DNA of 64,000 nucleotides from Pseudomonas putida (GTDB taxonomy: Bacteria; Pseudomonadota; Gammaproteobacteria; Pseudomonadales; Pseudomonadaceae), in contig NZ_JAETZZ010000006.1 of assembly GCF_022627325.1 (NCBI RefSeq), positions 1 through 64,000 on the forward strand, written 5' to 3'. Below are positions 55,902 to 64,000 of this stretch, one piece after another. Under the pieces are notes generated by a model, which was not told where the DNA came from, made no database searches, and saw nothing but the letters and a program-made list of their open reading frames with translations. How positions within the stretch are numbered: position 1 is the stretch's first letter; every line of letters starts with the position of its first letter. A program made the position numbers and the translations under genes.

Positions 55902-57449
55902 TCAGGGCTGCTCGGTCGCCGAGTTATCCACCGGTGCCTGTTTCCCGCGGCCTGCTTCCTGTCGCCATTGCAAGGCGATCAGGATCAGGGTCGGTACACC
56001 CAGCAGGGCGGTGATCAGGAAGAAGTCGTGATAACCGAACTTCTCGACCATCACCCCCGAATAGCCGCCAATCAGGCGTGGCAACAACAGCATGATCGAG
56101 CTGAGCAGGGCATATTGCGTGGCCGAGAACTTCAGGTTGGTCAGGCTCGACAGGTAGGCGACGAACGCCGATGTCGCCAGGCCCGAGCTGAAGTTGTCCA
56201 GGGAAATGGTCACCACCAGCATTTGCAGGTTCGGCCCCATGTCGGCCAGCATCAGGAACAGGATGTTGGTCGCCGCCGACGCCGCGCCGCCGATGAACAG
56301 GATCGGCAGGATGCCGAAGCGCACGATCAGCAGCCCACCTGCGCCTGCGCCCACCAAGGTCATGATCAGGCCGAAGATCTTGCTGACGCTGGCAATCTGG
56401 TCCTTGGTGAAGCCCATGTCGATGTAAAACACGTTGGCCATGACGCCCATCACCGTGTCCGACATCCGGTAGGTGGCGATCAGCCCCAGCAGCAGCAGGG
56501 CCTGCCAGCGGTAACGGGTGATGAAATCATTGACTGGCGTCAGCACTGGCGCCAGGCCGCGACGGCCCATGCCCGACAGGCACGCCCAGCTCAGCAGTAC
56601 ATAGAGAATCAGGCGCAGGAAGGCGCGGTCTTCGAGCAGCAGGTCCAGTGGTGTGGCATCGCCGAAGATGACGCTGGCCCAATCGGTGTTGAACAGCTGG
56701 GTGAAGCTTGCCGGCACCGATACCAACAGAATGATCAGCACGAACACCGAAGCCAGTTGGTGGATAAGCCCGTAGCGCGCTGCCGACAACTGGGTGCGCA
56801 GGGGCACGGGAGGTTCGCGCATCACCAGCGTGGTGAACAGCGCCGGCAGCATCATCACACCGAACAGGACGTAAGTGCCGGCCCAGGCCTTGTGCAGGTA
56901 GCTGAAGCCGGTGGAACCGAACCATTCGGCAAAGAACAGGGCGCCAGCGGTGGCGAGCAGCGCAGCGATCCGGTAACCGGCCATGTAGCTTGCGGCCAGG
57001 GCGGCCTGACGTTGATCGTCGGCAATCTCCAGGCGGTAGGCGTCGACGGCGATGTCCTGGGTGGCAGACGCGAACGCGACCAGCACGGCCAGAGCGATCA
57101 GCCACGACAGGTGCTGTTGCGGGTCACACAAGCTCATGCCCACCAGGCCGATCACCACCAGTGCCTGTGACAGCAACAGCCACGAGCGCCGCCGACCCAA
57201 CCCACCGAGCAGCGGCAGCCGCCACTGATCGAGCAGCGGGGACCATACCCATTTGAAGGCATAGGCCAGGCCGATCAGGCTGGCATAGCCAATGGTTTCG
57301 CGCGCCACGCCAGCTTCGCGCAGCCACACCGACAGGGTCGAAAACACCAGCATGTAGGGCAGACCGGCAGCGAAGCCGAGCAGCAGAAGCACCAGGGTTG
57401 ACGGGCTGGCATAGGCAGCGAGCGCAGCGCGCCAGGTTTTACGGGGCAT
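55902..57449 (-). CDS. ampG: AmpG muropeptide permease
   Basis: A 515-aa MFS permease that imports anhydro-muropeptides for cell-wall recycling and beta-lactamase signalling. Family signatures include GFAAGLPYMLVFSTLSVWL, the cytoplasmic WSPLLDQWRLPLLGGLGRRRSWLL region (cited as residues 69-92) and ASATQDIAVDAYRLE. About fourteen hydrophobic helices are present. Short Pro/Gly loops and the acidic RDWQEA-like tail are divergent. It is the only recycling gene in the window. Confidence 0.93.
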   Translation of the reverse strand: MPRKTWRAALAAYASPSTLVLLLLGFAAGLPYMLVFSTLSVWLREAGVARETIGYASLIGLAYAFKWVWSPLLDQWRLPLLGGLGRRRSWLLLSQALVVIGLVGMSLCDPQQHLSWLIALAVLVAFASATQDIAVDAYRLEIADDQRQAALAASYMAGYRIAALLATAGALFFAEWFGSTGFSYLHKAWAGTYVLFGVMMLPALFTTLVMREPPVPLRTQLSAARYGLIHQLASVFVLIILLVSVPASFTQLFNTDWASVIFGDATPLDLLLEDRAFLRLILYVLLSWACLSGMGRRGLAPVLTPVNDFITRYRWQALLLLGLIATYRMSDTVMGVMANVFYIDMGFTKDQIASVSKIFGLIMTLVGAGAGGLLIVRFGILPILFIGGAASAATNILFLMLADMGPNLQMLVVTISLDNFSSGLATSAFVAYLSSLTNLKFSATQYALLSSIMLLLPRLIGGYSGVMVEKFGYHDFFLITALLGVPTLILIALQWRQEAGRGKQAPVDNSATEQP

Positions 57450-57492
57450 GGGCCAACATCTGCCTCAAGTTTGCGAAAACAAAACGCGCACT

Positions 57493-57846
57493 CTAACCGC
57501 TGTGCTCCATCGGGCGCCAGCCATGGCGCATCATATCCACACGATTATTGGCTACATTCACGCCCTCCGCACGCAGCCGCGCCCTTTGTTCGTCACCCGA
57601 TGGCGTGCCCAGCGCCAGGCTCAGACGGCCGCCTGCACCCAGCACACGGTGCCACGGCAGGCGGGTGTCCGCAGGAAGCTGGCCAAGGGTCCTGCCAACC
57701 CAACGCGCCGCTCGGCCAAGCCCTGCCAATTCGGCGAGCTGACCGTAGCTGACCACCTTGCCGGCAGGCACCTGGCCCAGTACCGAATAAAGCGCCGTTC
57801 GTCGGGCCTCGGGTGTTTCCAGCGCGTGCTCATATCCCTCAGACAT
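57493..57846 (-). CDS. alkyltransferase-like protein (ATL)
   Basis: A 117-aa relative of O6-methylguanine-DNA methyltransferase. The DNA-binding helix-turn-helix is KVVSYGQLAELAGLGRAARWVGR. At the active site the usual PCHR is PWHR (LPWHRVLG), so Trp replaces the alkyl-accepting Cys. Such ATL proteins bind O6-alkylguanine and hand it to nucleotide excision repair instead of removing the alkyl group. ATG 57846 gives the usual ATL length; the frame is open upstream. Confidence 0.9.
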   Translation of the reverse strand: MSEGYEHALETPEARRTALYSVLGQVPAGKVVSYGQLAELAGLGRAARWVGRTLGQLPADTRLPWHRVLGAGGRLSLALGTPSGDEQRARLRAEGVNVANNRVDMMRHGWRPMEHSG

Positions 57847-57998
57847 CCCGGCAGCCCTGGCCTGAAGTGAAACCGGACCAATGGTCACGGTAAATGCGTA
57901 TTGAACTCAACGCCATGGTGGTGGGTCTGTCCTTGCTCTGGTCGTCCGCATCCGGATAATGCCCGGCTCATTCGTCTAATCGAACCTGTATTTCGCTT

Positions 57999-59009
57999 AT
58001 GCATTCTAGATCCTTGCTGTGCCTGCTGACCGTTTCCTTGTGCGCTTCTTCTGCGTTCGCCGACACCGTGTGGATGAAGAACGGTGACCGCTTGAGCGGC
58101 AAGATTCGCGTTTTTGACGGTGGCAAGTTGTTGCTGGAGACCCCGTACGGTGGCTCTATCTCGCTGGACTGGAAACAGGTGCAGACCCTGGAGAGCGACC
58201 AGGAGTTGCTGGTCAAGCAGGATGCCTACAATGGAGAGCGGGCCAAGTCGTTGAAGGCCGCTGAACCGGGCAAGGTGACCCTGGCCAATGGTGACGCGCC
58301 CAAGACTGTCGAGCTTGCCAGCATCGAGCAGATCATGAAGCCCAAGCCTGTGGTCGAGGACTTGGTCTGGAAAGGTAATGTCGATGCCGCACTGGATTAT
58401 AAGCGCGCGGAGAACGATACCGATGACTATGACATCGGCTTCAAGACCACGGCCCGTCATGGCCATTGGCGGCACAACGCTGAAGGCGAGTACAACCGCG
58501 AGACCAAGGACGACGTCACCACGACCAACAATTGGAGCGCGGAGTACGCGCTCGATCGCTTCATCACCGAGAAGTGGTTCTGGCAGGGCCGTCTTGAGTA
58601 CAAGCGTGATCACATCGAGGATCTGGCGCGCCAGCGCACCGTGGGTACCGGCCCCGGTTATCAGTTCTGGGATGACGAACTGGGCGCGTTCTCGCTCGGC
58701 TCTTTGATCAACCGCACCGACTTCGAATACCAGGATGGCAGCAAGGACAACTTCTATGCGGCAGCGGTGAAGTGGGACTACACCCGTTATCTGATCGGCA
58801 AGAATGTCCAGCTGTTCACCAACGGTGAGTTCGCCAAGCCTCTGGGTGGCGTAGCCGACTATTCGCTCGATGCGGAGGTGGGGCTGCGCTACAAAGTGAC
58901 CGAATGGGCCTCGCTCAACCTCAAGGCTGAAAAGGACATCATCACTGGCACGCGTGAGAGTGACCTGGACAAGACGCGCTACACCGCAGGTTTTGGCGTG
59001 ACCTGGTAA
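57999..59009 (+). CDS. DUF481 outer-membrane beta-barrel protein
   Basis: A 336-aa exported protein. A signal peptide (MHSRSLLCLLTVSLCASSAFA) precedes a ~110-residue periplasmic beta domain (DTVWMKNGDRLSGKIRVFDG), then DUF481 (about 120-336) with alternating aromatic beta strands ending in the C-terminal Trp (TAGFGVTW), as outer-membrane barrels do. Family members such as E. coli YdiY have unknown roles. It is a single gene, followed by a repeat. Confidence 0.9.
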   Translation: MHSRSLLCLLTVSLCASSAFADTVWMKNGDRLSGKIRVFDGGKLLLETPYGGSISLDWKQVQTLESDQELLVKQDAYNGERAKSLKAAEPGKVTLANGDAPKTVELASIEQIMKPKPVVEDLVWKGNVDAALDYKRAENDTDDYDIGFKTTARHGHWRHNAEGEYNRETKDDVTTTNNWSAEYALDRFITEKWFWQGRLEYKRDHIEDLARQRTVGTGPGYQFWDDELGAFSLGSLINRTDFEYQDGSKDNFYAAAVKWDYTRYLIGKNVQLFTNGEFAKPLGGVADYSLDAEVGLRYKVTEWASLNLKAEKDIITGTRESDLDKTRYTAGFGVTW

Positions 59010-59013
59010 GGGC

Positions 59014-59128
59014 AGCTGCAAGCCGCAAGCTCCAAGCTCCAAGCGAAAGCAGATGTCATGGCACCTCGCTCCCGCTTTTTCTTGCAGCTTGAAGCTTGAA
59101 GCTTGAAGCTTGAAGCTTGAAGCTTAAG
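59014..59128. repeat. 7-bp tandem repeats in inverted arms
   Basis: The left arm (59016-59044) has 7-base units GCAAGCC-GCAAGCT-CCAAGCT-CCAAGCG. The right arm (59085-59126) has six units: CAGCTTG, four exact AAGCTTG and AAGCTTA. The arms are roughly complementary and enclose a loop rich in GCTTTTTCTTG. The sequence GCAAGAAAAAGC on the minus strand is shared with 11808-11892. Confidence 0.85.
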
Positions 59129-59159
59129 GGCCCCCTAGCCCCCTGCCGAGGAGTAAGAC

Positions 59160-59891
59160 GTGAGTCAAAAGGCCATCCGCCCCGCCCGGGAACTGCTGCT
59201 CAAGGAGTACCGCGGTGTACTCTCGACCCATTCCAAGTCCATGCCTGGCTTCCCTTTCGGCTCTGTGGTGCCCTACTGCCTGGATGCCGAGGGCAACCCG
59301 CTGATCCTCATCAGCCGCATCGCCCAGCACACCCACAACCTGCAGAAAGACCCAAAGTGCTCCTTGCTGGTGGGGGAGCGAGAGGCTGAGGACGTGCAGG
59401 CCGTGGGCCGCCTGACCATCATGGCCGAGGCGCACAAACTGCTGGACGAAGCGGCCGTCGACGCCGCTGCCGAACGCTACTACCGTTACTTCCCCGAAGC
59501 CGCCAACTACCACAAGGCGCACGACTTCGACTTCTGGGTGCTGCAGCCAGTGCGTCATCGGTACATAGGTGGCTTCGGGGCGATCCACTGGCTCGACCAA
59601 GTGACGCTGGCCAATCCCTTCGCCGGCAAGGCCGAGGCCAGCATGATCGAGCACATGAACAGCGACCATGCCAACGCCATCGCCCACTACGTAGCATTGA
59701 GCGATTTGCCGCGCAGCGCGCCAGCGCAGTTGGTCGGCATCGACAGTGAAGGCATGCACCTGCGTATCGGCCAAGGTATCCACTGGCTGGCTTTTCCAAG
59801 CAATTGCAATACGCCGACACAAGTTCGCGAGGCCTTGGTTTTACTGGCGCGCGCCGACCAATGGCCGGCCCCGGCAGAAATCGACGCTTGA
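59160..59891 (+). CDS. HugZ-like pyridoxamine-5'-phosphate-oxidase-fold protein
   Basis: A 243-aa protein. The N-terminal split-barrel domain (LSTHSKSMPGFPFGSVVPYC) resembles flavin/heme-binding PNPOx families; the C-terminal DUF2470 domain starts IEHMNSDHANAIAHY. This arrangement is that of HugZ-type heme oxygenases and heme-utilisation proteins. Start is GTG 59160 with GAGGAG about seven bases upstream. Heme degradation is inferred from family only. Confidence 0.88.
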   Translation: MSQKAIRPARELLLKEYRGVLSTHSKSMPGFPFGSVVPYCLDAEGNPLILISRIAQHTHNLQKDPKCSLLVGEREAEDVQAVGRLTIMAEAHKLLDEAAVDAAAERYYRYFPEAANYHKAHDFDFWVLQPVRHRYIGGFGAIHWLDQVTLANPFAGKAEASMIEHMNSDHANAIAHYVALSDLPRSAPAQLVGIDSEGMHLRIGQGIHWLAFPSNCNTPTQVREALVLLARADQWPAPAEIDA

Positions 59892-59957
59892 AAAACCGAG
59901 CGCACGCATCCATCTGATGGTCTTAAAGGAAGATAGTCTTCCGTCGAGGAATCCTTG

Positions 59958-60419
59958 ATGCGTGCTTTTCTACTGCTGTTTCTGCTTTTCCCTGTGCTGG
60001 AGTTGTTCGTCTTCGTCAAGGTCAGCGCAGCCATCGGTTTCTTCCCGGCGCTGCTGCTGATCATCGCCGGCTCCGCCCTGGGTGTGCTGGTCATGCGTGT
60101 GGCCGGCCTGGCCACTGCCTTGCGTGCCCGTGAAAGCCTGCAACGTGGCGAACTGCCTGCCGAGGACATGTTCCAGGGCCTGATGCTGGCGGTGGGCGGT
60201 GGCCTGCTGCTGCTCCCGGGCTTCATCAGTGACGTGCTGGGCCTGCTCTGCCTGTTGCCCTTCACCCGCCACTTTGCCGCGCGCAAGATGCGTCAGCGTG
60301 CCGAGGCCCAGGCCATGCGTCAGCGGGCGTTTCAGGATGACCCCTTTCAGGCACAGCCGCGCGACAGCGGCCACCGGCCCAATGTGATCGAAGGCGAGTA
60401 CGAACGTCGCGACAAATAG
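59958..60419 (+). CDS. fxsA: FxsA-family inner-membrane protein
   Basis: A 153-aa membrane protein: hydrophobic helices at about residues 3-19, 25-50 and 78-102, then a basic cytoplasmic tail (ARKMRQRAEAQAMRQRAF). In E. coli FxsA overproduction relieves F-plasmid exclusion of phage T7. ATG 59958 has GAGG eight bases upstream; a TTG one codon earlier is the alternative. Located just before groES, as in E. coli, where fxsA is also near groE. Confidence 0.92.
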   Translation: MRAFLLLFLLFPVLELFVFVKVSAAIGFFPALLLIIAGSALGVLVMRVAGLATALRARESLQRGELPAEDMFQGLMLAVGGGLLLLPGFISDVLGLLCLLPFTRHFAARKMRQRAEAQAMRQRAFQDDPFQAQPRDSGHRPNVIEGEYERRDK

Positions 60420-60423
60420 ACAT

Positions 60424-60449
60424 CCCTGGGGCCGCTTTGCGGCCCCAGG
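60424..60449 (+). terminator. fxsA terminator hairpin
   Basis: CCTGGGGCCGC-TTT-GCGGCCCCAGG directly after the fxsA stop. It lacks a T-run, so function is probable rather than sure. Confidence 0.6.
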
Positions 60450-60461
60450 CATTTCTGCTCG

Positions 60462-60491
60462 TTGAAAAAATTTCTGCAGCAAGCCTTGTAA
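60462..60491 (+). promoter_or_regulatory. candidate groESL promoter
   Basis: TTGAAA (60462-60467), an 18-base spacer and TTGTAA (60486-60491). The upstream CGTTGAAAA resembles the -35 of heat-shock (sigma-32) promoters, but a CCCCAT-type -10 is not clear. A CIRCE element is absent. Confidence 0.5.
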
Positions 60492-60609
60492 TTGATCCTG
60501 CCGGCCTCATGTATGTGGTCACCGCAAGGTTTCTGGTGGCAACACCGGACAATACACAGGTGGTTCGCCCGTCGCGGGCCACCCCGGCAACGCCGGACCG
60601 CATCAACCC

Positions 60610-60627
60610 GCCGGTGTCGACACCGGC
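60610..60627. promoter_or_regulatory. 18-bp perfect palindrome in the groES leader
   Basis: GCCGGTGTCGACACCGGC lies 33 bases before the groES ATG. As DNA it is an operator-like site; as RNA it folds into a hairpin just upstream of GGGAGAG, the ribosome binding site. Which function applies is unknown. Confidence 0.6.
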
Positions 60628-60659
60628 CGATGAAAACCACAAATTGGGAGAGATCGACA

Positions 60660-60953
60660 ATGAAGCTTCGTCCTCTGCATGACCGCGTAGTCATCCGTCG
60701 CAGCGAAGAAGAATCGAAAACCGCTGGCGGTATCGTCCTGCCGGGTTCGGCCGCTGAAAAACCAAACCGTGGCGAAGTTGTCGCCGTCGGCACCGGTCGC
60801 ATCCTGGACAACGGCGAAGTACGTGCACTGGCCGTCAAAGTGGGTGACAAAGTGGTTTTCGGCCCTTACTCGGGCAGCAACACCGTGAAAGTCGATGGCG
60901 AAGACCTGCTGGTAATGAGCGAGAACGAAATCCTCGCCGTTGTCGAAGGCTGA
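60660..60953 (+). CDS. groES: co-chaperonin GroES
   Basis: A 97-aa heptameric lid of the GroEL chamber. The mobile loop that touches GroEL is [19 protein letters not shown] (about residues 16-34), and [14 protein letters not shown] is the canonical start. GGGAGAG lies about seven bases before the ATG. It is followed after 48 bases by groEL. Confidence 0.98.
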   Translation: MKLRPLHDRVVIRRSEEESKTAGGIVLPGSAAEKPNRGEVVAVGTGRILDNGEVRALAVKVGDKVVFGPYSGSNTVKVDGEDLLVMSENEILAVVEG

Positions 60954-60995
60954 TTTACCCGACTTCCCGTTACTCCAAAGAATTTCAAGGATTAA

Positions 60996-62642
<1,647 letters not shown>

Positions 62643-62664
62643 GCCAGCCTTACCCCTGTAACAG

Positions 62665-62699
62665 GAAAAGCCCCGGTTCGTGAGAATCGGGGCTTTTTC
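62665..62699 (+). terminator. groESL terminator
   Basis: AAAAGCCCCG and CGGGGCTTTTT arms around a short loop, with T-run, 23 bases after the groEL stop. Confidence 0.92.
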
Positions 62700-62806
62700 G
62701 TTTGCGTAAACTTCGCTGAATATGTACCAGCACTGGCACTGTCCGGTCGATGGCCTTAAGCTGCGCCTGCCGCGCACCACAGCGAAGCGCCGCACAGGAG
62801 AACCCG

Positions 62807-63490
62807 ATGCGAATTCTTTTGGTTGAAGACAACCGCGATATCCTTGCCAACCTGGCTGATTATCTGGGCATGAAGGGCTACACCGTCGACTGCGCCCAGG
62901 ACGGCCTGTCAGGTCTGCACCTTGCAGCCACCGAGCACTACGACCTGATCGTGCTCGATATCATGCTGCCTGGTATCGACGGTTACACCCTGTGCAAGCG
63001 CCTGCGCGAGGATGCCCGTCGCGATACGCCGGTGATCATGCTGACCGCCCGCGACCAGCTCGATGACCGCCTGCAGGGCTTCCGCTCCGGCGCCGACGAT
63101 TACCTGCTCAAACCGTTCGCCCTGTCCGAGCTCGCCGCGCGCATCGAAGCCGTGCTGCGCCGCGCCCAGGGCGGCGGGCGACGCACCTTGCAGGTTGCCG
63201 ACCTGAGCTACGACCTTGATACCCTCGAAGTCACGCGCCAAGGGCGCTTGCTCAAGCTCAACCCTGTCGGCCTCAAGCTGCTCGCGGTGCTGATGCAGAA
63301 AAGCCCCCACGTGTTGCGCCGTGAGGTACTGGAAGAGGCGTTGTGGGGTGATGATTGCCCCGACAGCGACAGCTTGCGCAGCCACGTACACCAACTGCGG
63401 CAAGTGATCGACAAACCCTTCGAAAAGCCGTTGCTGCATACCGTCCATGGCGTCGGCTATCGCCTGGCCGAGGGTCGCGATGGAGTTTAA
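62807..63490 (+). CDS. OmpR-family response regulator
   Basis: A 227-aa two-component regulator. The receiver domain has acidic residues in LLVEDNRDI, the phospho-acceptor Asp51 (LIVLDIMLPG) and Lys in YLLKPFALSEL. The C-terminal winged helix (about 130-225) ends LLHTVHGVGYRLA. ATG 62807 has AGGAG seven bases upstream. It overlaps the kinase start by 11 bases. The stimulus is unknown; the kinase is the obvious partner. Confidence 0.93.
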   Translation: MRILLVEDNRDILANLADYLGMKGYTVDCAQDGLSGLHLAATEHYDLIVLDIMLPGIDGYTLCKRLREDARRDTPVIMLTARDQLDDRLQGFRSGADDYLLKPFALSELAARIEAVLRRAQGGGRRTLQVADLSYDLDTLEVTRQGRLLKLNPVGLKLLAVLMQKSPHVLRREVLEEALWGDDCPDSDSLRSHVHQLRQVIDKPFEKPLLHTVHGVGYRLAEGRDGV

Positions 63491-64000
63491 GCAAAGCCTG
63501 GCGCAGCGCATCATCATCGCCTTCGCGCTGATGAGCGCGCTGGTGGCCGGGGCGTTCGCCTTCGGTATCGTCGCCACGGTGCATCTGGTTGAAGAACGCT
63601 TGATCTCCTCGGTGCTGGGCGGCGACTTGCAGCGCCTGCTGCGCATGGACAGCATCAGTGACTGGAGCCATCGGCCGCGCCCCGACCAGCTGTTCTACTT
63701 CAGCGGTGGGCGAGATGACTTCGAGCTGCCGAAAGACTTGCGCCACCTCGATGCAGGCTTTCATGAGGTATTCCGCGACCAGCTTTCCTACCACGCAATG
63801 GTGGAAATCGTAGACGGCCGACGTTATGTACTGCTGCAGGATCAGAGCGATTTCGAAGAGCGCGAACGGGTGCTGTTCGCTGTCGTCGTGGTGGGCTTCG
63901 TGCTCAGCCTGGTCCTGGCAGTGTTCCTCGGCTGGCTGCTGGCGCGGCGTGTAATGGCACCGGTGATCCGCCTGGCGCGGCAAGTGCGCCATCGTGATCA
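63480..64000 (+). CDS. sensor histidine kinase, N-terminal part (cut by window end)
   Basis: An open frame starting ATG 63480 (MEFKQSLAQRIIIAFALMSA) and running to the last base without a stop; 173 codons are visible. It has two membrane helices, about residues 11-33 and 137-160 (VLFAVVVVGFVLSLVLAVFLGWLLA cited as that segment), around a ~100-residue periplasmic region, then the start of a HAMP-like segment (ARRVMAPVIRLARQVRHRD). This is the standard N-terminus of a two-component kinase. The kinase core lies beyond the window. Confidence 0.9.
   Translation, partial: MEFKQSLAQRIIIAFALMSALVAGAFAFGIVATVHLVEERLISSVLGGDLQRLLRMDSISDWSHRPRPDQLFYFSGGRDDFELPKDLRHLDAGFHEVFRDQLSYHAMVEIVDGRRYVLLQDQSDFEERERVLFAVVVVGFVLSLVLAVFLGWLLARRVMAPVIRLARQVRHRD

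Noticed and set aside
59085..59126. 7-bp tandem array considered as a CRISPR
   Set aside because: Units are contiguous with no spacers, too short for CRISPR repeats, and no cas genes are present.
60420..60659. CIRCE element or clear sigma-32 promoter for groESL
   Set aside because: The CIRCE inverted repeat is absent, and a CCCCAT-type -10 at the right distance from the TTGAAA was not found.

Overview
The window is a high-GC gammaproteobacterial chromosome segment that fits Pseudomonas, most likely the P. putida group. The grounds are the protein sequences, the gene order (rplM-rpsI-petABC-sspAB; dolP-diaA-yraN-lpoA-rsmI-rnpB; the mraZ-to-lpxC dcw cluster; secA-argJ; groES-groEL), P. putida-type REP repeats, and a methionine gamma-lyase gene paired with its Lrp-type regulator. 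The species call rests on recognition, since no database search was possible.

Left end (1-4070): the window opens in the 3' end (domains V and VI) of a group II intron. After about 300 bases of non-coding DNA with a strong palindrome comes a minus-strand bacteriocin locus. In transcription order it holds an S-type pyocin with an HNH DNase domain, its immunity gene, a second nuclease domain that has lost catalytic histidines, a second immunity gene, and a small lipoprotein coupled to that immunity gene. Four-base or short overlaps tie the partners together. This is the main accessory region.

Metabolic and housekeeping block (4071-23360): mdeR/mdeA (methionine catabolism), an unknown 225-aa protein, zapG, an alpha/beta hydrolase, trpS with an unusual C-terminal extension, zapE, an AraC-type regulator, an aldo/keto reductase, rplM-rpsI, the cytochrome bc1 operon petABC, the stringent-starvation/ClpXP adaptor pair sspA-sspB, two outer-membrane lipoproteins, diaA-yraN-lpoA, rsmI and the RNase P RNA gene.

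Division and cell-wall cluster (23560-41520): a promoter with four 10-bp-spaced MraZ-type boxes precedes mraZ-rsmH-ftsL-ftsI-murE-murF-mraY-murD-ftsW-murG-murC-ddlB-ftsQ-ftsA-ftsZ-lpxC. Most junctions up to ddlB overlap by 1-11 bases. The cluster supplies peptidoglycan precursors (Mur, Ddl, MraY, MurG), the divisome (FtsL, I, W, Q, A, Z) and the committed step of lipid A synthesis (LpxC), and ends at a strong terminator.

Right part (41550-64000): an unrecognised 319-aa protein of different composition, a DciA-like protein, secA, argJ, a glutathione transferase, a Nudix-ThiE fusion, a cobalamin adenosyltransferase, an orphan sensor kinase, a PanE-like reductase, yajQ, an MscS channel, two MFS transporters (MdfA-like and AmpG), an alkyltransferase-like repair protein, a DUF481 outer-membrane protein, a HugZ-like protein, fxsA, groES-groEL, and a response regulator followed by a histidine kinase cut by the window end. 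REP palindromes and a second 7-bp-periodic repeat family lie in several intergenic gaps. I saw no CRISPR array, tRNA, rRNA, prophage structural genes or transposase.
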